Origin: Sinorhizobium psoraleae
Lineage (GTDB): Bacteria; Pseudomonadota; Alphaproteobacteria; Rhizobiales; Rhizobiaceae
Assembly: GCF_013283645.1 (NCBI RefSeq)
Contig: NZ_JABEKV010000001.1
Span: 310,001-374,000, forward strand
Length of the DNA: 64,000 nt
Direction: 5' to 3'
Shown: one piece after another, positions 57,229-64,000 of the stretch
Numbering within the stretch: position 1 is the stretch's first letter
Layout: the number at the start of each line of letters is the position of its first letter
Made by a program: the position numbers and the translations under genes
The notes under the pieces: model-generated
Database searches by the model: none
What the model was told of the DNA's origin: nothing
Seen by the model: the letters and a program-made list of their open reading frames with translations, nothing else

Positions 57229-57555
57229 TGTTCAATCACCGCTGTCGGCCATGGCGACGTTCGAAGTCTGTCGAGCGAGCGGCAGCTCGGCTTTGCTAAC
57301 GCGGGGGGATTGCTCCTCACTCTGACCCTCTCCCCCCGCAGGCGGGGGAGTGAACTTTGAGCTGGCGCTTGCCGCGAGTCTCCTTCGCCCCGCTTGCGGG
57401 GAGGAGATGGCCGGCAGGCCCGAATTAGGGAAATCGCACCTTCGAGCTCATCGCGATTGGACGGCTCAGATCGGGCAGCCGACAAGCGCTGCGAGGCGGA
57501 GTCCGCGCGCTTTCTCACCGTCATGTGCAAGATTTTTACCGTGAACGAAAAACGA
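57229..57555. repeat. GC-hairpin intergenic stretch after atpC
   Basis: No gene is supported. It holds CCCCCCGCAGGCGGGGG (about 57330-57350) and CCCCGCTTGCGGGG (about 57388-57401), followed by GATGGCCGGCAGGCC; similar GC hairpins are common in rhizobial intergenic DNA. Open frames here on the minus strand (with PRLRGERVRVR) are typical spurious products of such repeats. Confidence 0.5.
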
Positions 57556-57583
57556 AAAATGCCCGGAGGTGATCCGGGCATTT
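57556..57583. terminator. Bidirectional hairpin terminator
   Basis: AAAATGCCCGGA and TCCGGGCATTT form an 11-bp stem around GGTGA. AT-rich ends give T-runs on both strands; it lies 62 bases past the saccharopine dehydrogenase stop. Confidence 0.75.
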
Positions 57584-57644
57584 CTGGGTTTCATCCTGAG
57601 GACGCGCGGTGGAAACGCCACGCGCGTTTCGCGCCGACGAAAGC

Positions 57645-58748
57645 TCAGCTTGCGGCGCGCTCCGTCTCGTGCTTCTGCGCGTAGTAGTGACCGAAGCGGT
57701 TGGCAAGGAAAGTGTCGAGCGCGATGTCTTCCTGGCGGATGAAGCCCTTCGACGCGATCTTGCCGTCAGCGAGCATGTCCAGAACGGCGCAGATGCTGCC
57801 TGCCGTGGTGATCTGGATGCCGCTCTGCATTCGTCCGGCGACGACGCCGCTATAGACCTTGTTGGCGTAGGTCTCCTGGACCAGCCGGCCCTCGCGGAAA
57901 CCGGAGACCGTGACGAAGATGACGACGACGTCCTGCGTGGTGGTCGGCAGGGCGTTCTCCAGAATGTCCTTCAGCACCTCGCGGCGATGGCGCAGGCCGA
58001 GGTCGTTCAGGAGCGCCTTGAAGATGGCGGCATGGCCGGGATAGCGGATGGTCTTGTAGTTCAGCGTGCGGACCTTGCCCTTCAGGGTTTCGCAGAGCGT
58101 GCCGAGGCCGCCGGAGGTGTTGAAGGCCTCGTAGGTGACGCCGTCGAGGGAGAATTCCTCACGCTCCTCCATCGCCGGGACTTCGATCAGCGAACCTTCG
58201 ACGATCGCTTCGCAAGGCTCGATATATTCGTTGATGACGCCGTCTGTACTCCAGGTCAGATTGTAGTTGAGGGCGTTCGACGGATATTGCGGCAGGGCGC
58301 CGACACGCATGCGTACGCTTTCGAGCGTCTCGAAGCGCTTCGCCAGATCGTTGGCGACGATCGAGATGAAGCCGGGCGCAAGGCCGCATTGCGGGATGAA
58401 GGCGGTCTTCGCCTTGGCCGCGATCGCCTTGACCTGGCGGGTCGATTCGACGTCTTCGGTCAAGTCGAGATAATGGATTTCGGCTTCGGCAGCGGCCTCG
58501 GCGATGGCGACCGTCAGGTGAAACGGAGCGGCGCTCAGTACCGCAAACTTGCCGGTTAGCAGACCGACGAGCGCCTTCCTGTCGCCGATGTCGATGGTCG
58601 CGGTCGAAATCGCGTCGTGCTTTTCGACCTGTTGCAGCTGCTCGGCACTGCGATCGGCAACGCAGACGCGATAGTCGCCGGTATGCGCCAGCATGCGAGC
58701 AATGGTGGAGCCGATCTTGCCGGCACCGATGACAACAATGTCTTTCAT
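57645..58748 (-). CDS. Saccharopine dehydrogenase family protein
   Basis: 367 residues from ATG 58748; in-frame upstream codons are in the divergent regulator gene. VIGAGKIGSTIARMLAHTGD (5-24) binds NAD(P), and AAPFHLTVAIAEAAAEAEIHY, GLAPGFISIVANDL and the C-terminal domain fit the LYS9-like class. It would oxidise saccharopine or a related imino adduct, as in lysine degradation; the partner lysine-ketoglutarate reductase is not in the window. A divergent Lrp-type regulator gene 119 bases away suggests amino-acid-responsive control. Confidence 0.85.
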   Translation of the reverse strand: MKDIVVIGAGKIGSTIARMLAHTGDYRVCVADRSAEQLQQVEKHDAISTATIDIGDRKALVGLLTGKFAVLSAAPFHLTVAIAEAAAEAEIHYLDLTEDVESTRQVKAIAAKAKTAFIPQCGLAPGFISIVANDLAKRFETLESVRMRVGALPQYPSNALNYNLTWSTDGVINEYIEPCEAIVEGSLIEVPAMEEREEFSLDGVTYEAFNTSGGLGTLCETLKGKVRTLNYKTIRYPGHAAIFKALLNDLGLRHRREVLKDILENALPTTTQDVVVIFVTVSGFREGRLVQETYANKVYSGVVAGRMQSGIQITTAGSICAVLDMLADGKIASKGFIRQEDIALDTFLANRFGHYYAQKHETERAAS

Positions 58749-58867
58749 TCTTTTCCCCAGGGTATGAGCTTCAGACCCATTTTCCCTCGATGATACGTTG
58801 ATTTGAAGCGTCAATATGGCTAAATCGCCAAACAATATTCGGCAATTCGCCAAAGAGAGTCGACGAT

Positions 58868-59299
58868 ATGCAAGTGACCGGCAAGGACCGCGAACTTCTG
58901 GCCATCCTGAGCGAGAATGCACGCATGCCGACGGCGACGATCGCGCGCCGGCTTGGGCTTTCTCGCACGACGGTACAGGCGCGAATCGAGCGACTGGAGC
59001 GCGAGGGCGTGATTGCCGGCTATGGCGTGCGGCTTTCGGAAAGCTATGAAAAAGGCCTGGTGAAAGCGCATGTGCTGATCACCATCGCGCCGCGGGCGTT
59101 AAGCCGGGTCACTCCCGAACTCGGCGCCATCCGCGAGATCCGCACGCTGCATTCCGTCAGCGGCAGTTTCGATCTCATTGCGATCGTCGCGGCCGCCTCG
59201 ATCAGCGAGCTCGACCTGCTGATCGATCGCATCGGCGAAATCGACGGGGTCGAGAAGACGCTGTCGTCGATCATTCTTTCCACCCGCATCGACCGCTGA
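58868..59299 (+). CDS. Lrp/AsnC family transcriptional regulator
   Basis: 143 residues. Helix-turn-helix at about 20-42 (TATIARRLGLSRTTVQARIE) and a RAM ligand-binding domain (RVTPELGAIREIRTLHSVSG, DLIAIVAAASISELDLLID). Such proteins sense amino acids. Divergent placement next to the saccharopine dehydrogenase gene points to that gene as its likely target. ATG 58868 has GAGAG upstream; the next gene converges on it after 11 bases. Confidence 0.9.
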   Translation: MQVTGKDRELLAILSENARMPTATIARRLGLSRTTVQARIERLEREGVIAGYGVRLSESYEKGLVKAHVLITIAPRALSRVTPELGAIREIRTLHSVSGSFDLIAIVAAASISELDLLIDRIGEIDGVEKTLSSIILSTRIDR

Positions 59300-59310
59300 G
59301 CCGTGGCATT

Positions 59311-60198
59311 TCAACGCTCCGGCTGTTCGCTTGCGGATTGAGAAGCGCCGCTTGGCTCAGACACTGCGTCCGGCACGTTCCAGGCTGCCGGACCGCGCAC
59401 GAAGGAAACCGCCGAACCGTCGCCCGGGGCCAGCCATTTGCCGCGATCGAAAAAGCGTTCGGCGATACTTTTCGGCCGTGTTCGCGCCGCCTGGTTGGCG
59501 AGAAAATTGTAGCGGGGAACGTCGCCCGATTCCTGCTTGAACTGGATGCGGCTGCCGAAGCGTTTGACGTCGAATTCCTTGAGCGCCTGGATTCGCAGGG
59601 CAATGCCTTCACTATCCGCCCAGCGGACCTGCGTCAGGAAGACCGAGGCGGCTTTGGCGGCGCCGCTGGTGACGGCCTGCGTGTCATCGGGGCGTTCGAT
59701 GTTCAACTTCACGCGGAACGATGTGATCTCGTCTTCGCCACTGCCTTTGACGAAGATGAAGATCGACGAGGGGGTGTCTTCGCCAGGTCGGGCAAGCGGC
59801 ACGAGCGACGAGCATTCCCACCGGCCGCTCTCCGCAGATTTCCACTCGAGTTCACGAAAGCCCGCCTCGCGCAAGCCCTCGCAAAGCGCGCGCGGGTCGC
59901 TGCGGATCTCGCGCAGAAACTGCTGTTCCGGTGTATGCAGATCCTCAAAGGTCCGGGAAGGCAGTAACACACGCGGCGGTTCCGGCTTCTTGCGGAGTTC
60001 GCGCACCGGCTCGGCTTGCTTCGTCTCCTGCTTCGCCTCCTCCAGGAATGTCGTCGGCAGTCCGGCAACCGTGAGGAGTTGTTTCAGGTTGCGTTGCTCG
60101 TTGGCAAGGAGAACGGTCGCGAGGATCGCCGTGAAGACGAGCCCCACGGCGAGGAAGAAAAAGGCGATGCCCGAACGGCCTTTTTGCTTCTTCTCCAT
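59311..60198 (-). CDS. DUF6030-like membrane-anchored protein
   Basis: 295 residues. One N-terminal membrane helix (about 9-31, GIAFFFLAVGLVFTAILATVLL), a charged linker, then a domain of about 190 residues (DPRALCEGLREAGFRELEWK; SGRWECSSLVPLA; YNFLANQAARTRPKSIAERF). The layout suggests a periplasmic domain. I recall DUF6030 as a rhizobial family but cannot confirm it here. It begins six bases after a 37-residue ORF and is probably in one transcript with the LysR gene. Confidence 0.6.
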   Translation of the reverse strand: MEKKQKGRSGIAFFFLAVGLVFTAILATVLLANEQRNLKQLLTVAGLPTTFLEEAKQETKQAEPVRELRKKPEPPRVLLPSRTFEDLHTPEQQFLREIRSDPRALCEGLREAGFRELEWKSAESGRWECSSLVPLARPGEDTPSSIFIFVKGSGEDEITSFRVKLNIERPDDTQAVTSGAAKAASVFLTQVRWADSEGIALRIQALKEFDVKRFGSRIQFKQESGDVPRYNFLANQAARTRPKSIAERFFDRGKWLAPGDGSAVSFVRGPAAWNVPDAVSEPSGASQSASEQPER

Positions 60199-60204
60199 CC
60201 GGTG

Positions 60205-60318
60205 TCAGCGCCCCGTCTTGAAAAGCGCCCGGCCGACGCAAATCGTGAGCGCGGTAGAGCACGCAGCCAAAGTTTCACTGCGCCGGAGCCGCTGGTCCAT
60301 GTAAGGCACGCCGTTCAT
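60205..60318 (-). CDS. Small ORF (37 residues) coupled to the LysR gene
   Basis: Starts MNGVPYMDQRLRRSETLAAC and ends RALFKTGR. Its ATG (60318-60316) overlaps the LysR stop in an ATGA junction, and its stop is six bases before the DUF6030-like gene. It thus fills that gap exactly, as an operon gene would. The middle (LAACSTALTICVGRALF) is hydrophobic with two cysteines. No family recognised; it is too short for most gene finders. Confidence 0.45.
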   Translation of the reverse strand: MNGVPYMDQRLRRSETLAACSTALTICVGRALFKTGR

Positions 60319-61226
60319 GCCGGCCTGCTCAGTGCTGCGTGGAGGCGAAGCACCTCGTCTGTCGACGGCCGGTTGCGCGGCAGCCCGAGATAATAGCCGT
60401 AGCCGGAGGCGAGGCTGCGTTGGCCGAGCATCGCCAGGCGGCCATCGTCGAGATGTTCCCGCACCAGGCCGAGGCTGCCAAGCGCCACGCCGTCGCCGCG
60501 CAATGCCGCATCGATCGCCATCACATAGGTCGAGAACGTATATTTCGGGCGTGGCTTCGCGCCGTTCCGGGAGCGCTCGATCCGCTCGAACCATTTCTGG
60601 AACGAAATCCAGTGGGCATTGAAGCGGTCGTAGTCGATGAGATCGAGCGTCGCGATGGTTTCTGGCCGCAGGTCGGGCGCGTCGAGGCCCCTGGCGGCGA
60701 GGTATTCGGGCGAGGCCACCGGCGCCAGCTCTTCGGCCATCAGCAAGGTCAGCGACCAGCGCGGATGGTCCCCGGTCGAATAGAGGATGACCAGATCGTT
60801 GTTTTCCGAAGCAAGCTCGGACGGGCTGTCGGTCGTCAGGAGACGGATCGATATACCCGGGTTCTCCTTGCCGAATTCGCGCAGCCGTGTGCCGAGCCAG
60901 AGATGGGAGACCGAGCCGCTGGCGGCGATGGAGATCACCTGGCCGGCGGCGCCACCGAAAGGTTCGAGGCTTTCCTCCAGATAATCGAGCGAGGCGCGTA
61001 CCCGCTGGAAAAGCCGCTCTCCCTGCGGTGTCAGTTCCAGGTTCTTGCCGCGGCGGCTGAACAGCGGACTGCCCAGATGATCTTCAAGCGTCTTGATGCG
61101 CCGGCTCACGGCCGCCTGAGTGATGTTGAGCTCCCGCCCGGCGCGAGAAAAGTTCATGTGCCGGCTGGCGGCGTCGAAGACGCGGAAGGCTTCCAGCGGG
61201 ATACGATCGAGCAGACGGTTTTCCAT
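60315..61226 (-). CDS. LysR family transcriptional regulator (GcvA-like)
   Basis: 303 residues. N-terminal winged helix (FRVFDAASRHMNFSRAGREL then NITQAAVSRRIKTLEDHLG, 13-50) and the LysR substrate-binding domain. The start and GSPLFSRRGKNLELTPQGERLF resemble GcvA-type regulators. It is divergent from the Fe-ADH gene, 101 bases away, so that gene and the aldehyde dehydrogenase are probable targets. The intergenic AT-rich DNA has TGAAAAT at 61249 and 61266. Confidence 0.9.
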   Translation of the reverse strand: MENRLLDRIPLEAFRVFDAASRHMNFSRAGRELNITQAAVSRRIKTLEDHLGSPLFSRRGKNLELTPQGERLFQRVRASLDYLEESLEPFGGAAGQVISIAASGSVSHLWLGTRLREFGKENPGISIRLLTTDSPSELASENNDLVILYSTGDHPRWSLTLLMAEELAPVASPEYLAARGLDAPDLRPETIATLDLIDYDRFNAHWISFQKWFERIERSRNGAKPRPKYTFSTYVMAIDAALRGDGVALGSLGLVREHLDDGRLAMLGQRSLASGYGYYLGLPRNRPSTDEVLRLHAALSRPA

Positions 61227-61327
61227 GACTTCAGGTTATCAAAAAGGCTGAAAATTCACCGGATTTGAAAATATCAGATTGTGTTGCAGGGTAAAGCCGC
61301 GACAAAGGCCAGCCAGGAACACGACCC
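61227..61327. promoter_or_regulatory. Divergent LysR / Fe-ADH promoter region
   Basis: AT-rich relative to neighbours. TGAAAAT is directly repeated at 61249 and 61266 (17 bp apart), a possible regulator site. No promoter boxes assigned. Confidence 0.35.
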
Positions 61328-62470
61328 GTGCAGTTCTCCACCTCCTTCATTCCGGAAATCCGCTTCGGAGACAATATTCATCAGGCGATCGGCGAGGCCG
61401 CGAAGGGGCTTGGAACGCGGCGCGCGACCATTGTCATCGATGGCTTCCTCGCAAAATCCGGGCTGGCCGAATGCATTGCGAAAGCCGTCGAGCGGGAGGG
61501 CATCCCCGCCTGCATCTTCTCCGATTTCACCGGAGAGCCGAAACTCGCCCACCTTCATGCGGCGCTTGAAACGGTGATGGGATCCGATCTCGTGATCGGC
61601 ATCGGCGGCGGCTCGGCGCTCGATATCGCCAAGATCGTTGCCTGTTGTGCCGCCTCGGGCCGGGATCCGATGTACTATGCGCTCGCCGCCAATCCGCTGC
61701 CGAAAGATCGTTTGAAGAAGATTCTGGTGCCGACGACCGCGGGCACGGGATCGGAGACCTCCGCCACCAACATCTTCTCCGGGCCGGAAGGCAAGAAGCT
61801 CTGGATCTGGGGGGCGGAGACCAAGGCCGATCTCGTGCTTCTCGATCCATCGCTGACGGTGAGCCTGCCGGCCAGTCTCACCGCCTGGTGCGGGCTCGAT
61901 GCATTCGTCCACGCTTTCGAGGCGGCGACCAACCGCAACACGCAGGCTGGCGCCCAGTTCTACGCTCATGAGGCGCTGCGGCTGATCACCGGCGCGCTGG
62001 AAACGGCAATCAGGGAACCCGCCAATCTGGAAGCCCGCGGCAAGGTGCTGCTCGGCTCCTGTTACGCCGGCATTGCCATCGACAATTGCGGCACGGCGAT
62101 TGCCCACAATATCAGTCATGCCCTGGCCGGGCTCGCTCCGGTGCATCACGGGCTTGCCACCGCGCTTGGCTTCGAGGCGACGATCGGCTGGCTTGTCGAG
62201 GCGGACACGGCCGATCTCGACCATGCGGCCAGGGCCTGTGGCCTTGATCGGCTGGCCGATCTTCCGGCCTTCGTCTCCAATCTGATGGACCGCTGCGGCG
62301 TTGCCCGCACGCTGCCGAGGGCCTTCGATGCCTTTTCCGCGACCGATCTTGCTCGCGAAATGAGTGCCCCGGAAAACCAGCCTATGCGCCGCTCGACGAT
62401 CCGCGAGGTGACCGATGGCGATATCGACCGGTTCGCGGCGAGGATGATGGCGCTGGCGAAAGGACAATGA
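61328..62470 (+). CDS. Iron-containing alcohol dehydrogenase
   Basis: 380 residues, group III (Fe-dependent) ADH. GIGGGSALDIAKIVA (about 96-110) and VPTTAGTGSETSA bind NAD; DAFVHAFEAATNR and HNISHALAGLAPVHHGLATA supply the Asp and His metal ligands. Substrate is unknown; linkage to the next gene suggests oxidation of an alcohol to an aldehyde and then acid. It ends one base before the aldehyde dehydrogenase ATG. Confidence 0.93.
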   Translation: MQFSTSFIPEIRFGDNIHQAIGEAAKGLGTRRATIVIDGFLAKSGLAECIAKAVEREGIPACIFSDFTGEPKLAHLHAALETVMGSDLVIGIGGGSALDIAKIVACCAASGRDPMYYALAANPLPKDRLKKILVPTTAGTGSETSATNIFSGPEGKKLWIWGAETKADLVLLDPSLTVSLPASLTAWCGLDAFVHAFEAATNRNTQAGAQFYAHEALRLITGALETAIREPANLEARGKVLLGSCYAGIAIDNCGTAIAHNISHALAGLAPVHHGLATALGFEATIGWLVEADTADLDHAARACGLDRLADLPAFVSNLMDRCGVARTLPRAFDAFSATDLAREMSAPENQPMRRSTIREVTDGDIDRFAARMMALAKGQ

Positions 62471-62471
62471 G

Positions 62472-63977
62472 ATGACCCAGGAATATACGCGCGCCTATTG
62501 GGAAAACCTCTTGGCGGGACTGAAGCCTGAGGGGCGGCACTTCATCGACGGCGCGCACAGGCCTTCGGCATCCGGCGCGACCTTCATGCGCGCCCGGCCG
62601 ATGGATGGAAAGCCGGGCGCGGAACTCGCCCGCGGCGATAGCGGCGATGTCGATGCGGCTGTCGCGGCCGCCCGCGCCGCGTTCGGGAGCGGCATCTGGC
62701 GCAAGAAGGAACCGCTGGAGAAAAAGAAGATCATGCTCAAATGGGCGGATCTCATCCGGCAGCACGGCGAGGAGCTTGCGATGCTGGAAACGCTCGACGT
62801 CGGCAAGCCGATCATGGCATCGCTCAATGTCGATGTCCGGCTCGCAGCCGACGGCATCCAGTATTACGGCGAGATGATCGACAAGCTCTATGACGAGATC
62901 GCGCCGACGGGACCGAATGCCCGGGCTCTGGTGCGGAAAGTGCCGCTAGGCGTCGTCGGAGCGATCACCCCGTGGAACTATCCGCTGATCATCGACGCCT
63001 GGAAGCTCGGGCCGGCGATCGCCGCGGGCAATTCGGTCGTGCTGAAGCCGGCCGAACAATCCTCGCTCTCGGCGATCAAGCTCGCGGAGCTCGCGATCGA
63101 AGCGGGGCTGCCGGCGGGTGTGTTCAACGTCGTTACCGGCTACGGCGAGGAGGCCGGCAAACCGCTGGCGCTGCACATGGATGTCGACATGATCGCCTTT
63201 ACCGGCTCGACCGAAGTCGGCAAGCTGATCATGGGCTATGCGGCGCAGTCGAACGTCAAGCGTGTGGCGCTGGAACTCGGCGGCAAGTCGCCACTCGTCG
63301 TCTTCGAGGACGCCGACCTCGATGCGGCCGCGAGTGCGGCGGCCTGGGGCTGTTTCTACAATTCCGGCGAAACCTGCCACGCATCGACGAGGCTGATCGT
63401 CCAGCGCTCGGTGCAGGAAGCATTGATCGAAAAGATCCAGGCGGTGACCAGACGCGAGATTACGCTCGGCCATCCGCTCGACCCTTCGGCGCAGATCGGC
63501 GCGCTGATCGAGGAGAACCACATGAAAAAGGTGCTTTCGATGATTGCGGCCGGCGAGAAGGAGGGTGGACGCCGTGTCTTTGGTGCCGAACGCGTGATGG
63601 ACGAAACCGGAGGCTATTATGTTTCGCCGGGCGTCTTCGTCGACGTGACAAATGACATGAAGCTCGCGCGCCAGGAAGTCTTCGGACCGGTGCTCGCCGC
63701 CATTCCCTTCGAAACGGAAGAGGAGGCGCTGAGGATCGCCAATGACACGGTCTATGGACTCGCGGGCGCCGTCTTCACCCGCAACATGGATCGGGCGCAT
63801 CGCTTCTCGGAAGCGATCCACGCGGGCACGGTGTGGATCAACACCTACGACATGTCGAGTTTCGCGACGCCCTTCGGCGGCTTTAAGCAGTCCGGCTTCG
63901 GTCGCGACCGTTCTGTGCACGCGATCGACAAATACTGCGACTACAAGACCATCTGGCAGCAGTTTGGCTCCGCATGA
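62472..63977 (+). CDS. NAD-dependent aldehyde dehydrogenase
   Basis: 501 residues. Catalytic Glu268 in ELGGKSP and Cys302 in NSGETCHAST match classical ALDH numbering. GAITPWNYPLIIDAWK and FTGSTEVGKLIM bind substrate and NAD. Family resemblance is to gamma-aminobutyraldehyde and betaine-type dehydrogenases. Start ATG 62472 overlaps the ADH gene end. The stop codon lies inside the first bases of an R1 repeat. Confidence 0.93.
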   Translation: MTQEYTRAYWENLLAGLKPEGRHFIDGAHRPSASGATFMRARPMDGKPGAELARGDSGDVDAAVAAARAAFGSGIWRKKEPLEKKKIMLKWADLIRQHGEELAMLETLDVGKPIMASLNVDVRLAADGIQYYGEMIDKLYDEIAPTGPNARALVRKVPLGVVGAITPWNYPLIIDAWKLGPAIAAGNSVVLKPAEQSSLSAIKLAELAIEAGLPAGVFNVVTGYGEEAGKPLALHMDVDMIAFTGSTEVGKLIMGYAAQSNVKRVALELGGKSPLVVFEDADLDAAASAAAWGCFYNSGETCHASTRLIVQRSVQEALIEKIQAVTRREITLGHPLDPSAQIGALIEENHMKKVLSMIAAGEKEGGRRVFGAERVMDETGGYYVSPGVFVDVTNDMKLARQEVFGPVLAAIPFETEEEALRIANDTVYGLAGAVFTRNMDRAHRFSEAIHAGTVWINTYDMSSFATPFGGFKQSGFGRDRSVHAIDKYCDYKTIWQQFGSA

Positions 63978-64000
63978 TTCCTTAAATCGAAATCGATTTA
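63971..64000 (+). repeat. Intergenic repeat R1 (RIME-like), copy 9, cut by window end
   Basis: GCATGATTCCTTAAATCG and AAATCGATTTA run to the end of the window. The element begins within the last codon of the aldehyde dehydrogenase gene and supplies its TGA. Confidence 0.75.

Noticed and set aside
57156..57581. 141-residue minus-strand frame after atpC
   Set aside because: Its sequence (PRLRGERVRVR and similar) is the usual product of GC hairpin repeats in rhizobia; it also crosses a terminator.

Overview
The window is a chromosomal, mostly core-genome segment of an alphaproteobacterium of the order Rhizobiales. It is most likely a Sinorhizobium/Ensifer species close to S. meliloti. That assignment rests on the gene order mdh-sucCDAB...lpdA, sdhCDAB, an F1-only atpHAGDC operon, a HemC-HemD-mitofilin-HemY cluster, a Brucella Omp19-like lipoprotein, and many short palindromic intergenic repeats resembling the RIME elements described in rhizobia. 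It is recalled knowledge; no database search was possible.

Layout. 0-3.6 kb: type II NADH dehydrogenase, a membrane class III cyclase and a DUF3307 membrane protein. 3.6-5.6 kb: a small accessory islet with the 3' relic of an IS30-type transposase, a DUF429 protein, an unrecognised gene and a divergent 53-residue ORF. 5.6-15 kb: amidase, KTSC protein, PhoD phosphatase with a candidate Pho box, TypA, a GNAT protein with a candidate CtrA site, pyrophosphatase, YggT/DUF167 and an MFS exporter. 15-21 kb (minus strand): hemC, hemD, a mitofilin-like gene, hemY, a TerB-like gene and a glutamine amidotransferase. 21-25.5 kb: tsaD-gpsA, YciI, EVE and methyltransferase genes, then a basic exported protein. 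25.8-29.2 kb: sdhCDAB. 29.4-32 kb: exported MsrA, Omp19-like lipoprotein, ZapE.

32.2-44 kb: mdh-sucC-sucD-sucA-sucB, then five overlapping or closely spaced non-TCA genes (MAPEG, VOC, LysE, exported protein, SDR), then lpdA. With sdhCDAB, this region encodes succinyl-CoA synthetase, 2-oxoglutarate dehydrogenase, malate dehydrogenase and succinate dehydrogenase, i.e. much of the lower TCA cycle. 44-52 kb: DUF2867, TraB/GumN, xerC, an acyltransferase, tal, priA and a small membrane protein. 52.1-57.2 kb: atpHAGDC. 57.6-64 kb: saccharopine dehydrogenase with a divergent Lrp regulator, a LysR gene with a coupled 37-residue ORF and a DUF6030-like protein, then an iron-type alcohol dehydrogenase and an aldehyde dehydrogenase.

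No CRISPR array, tRNA, rRNA, intact transposon, prophage or recognisable new defence system was found. The most interesting signals are non-coding: two families of structured intergenic repeats (nine copies of one, four of the other), with one case where a copy of one family sits inside a copy of the other; an 11-bp-phased Pho-box-like array before phoD; two full CtrA-type sites (one with CcrM GANTC sites); and a sucA leader in which a hairpin lies between a strong Shine-Dalgarno and the start codon.
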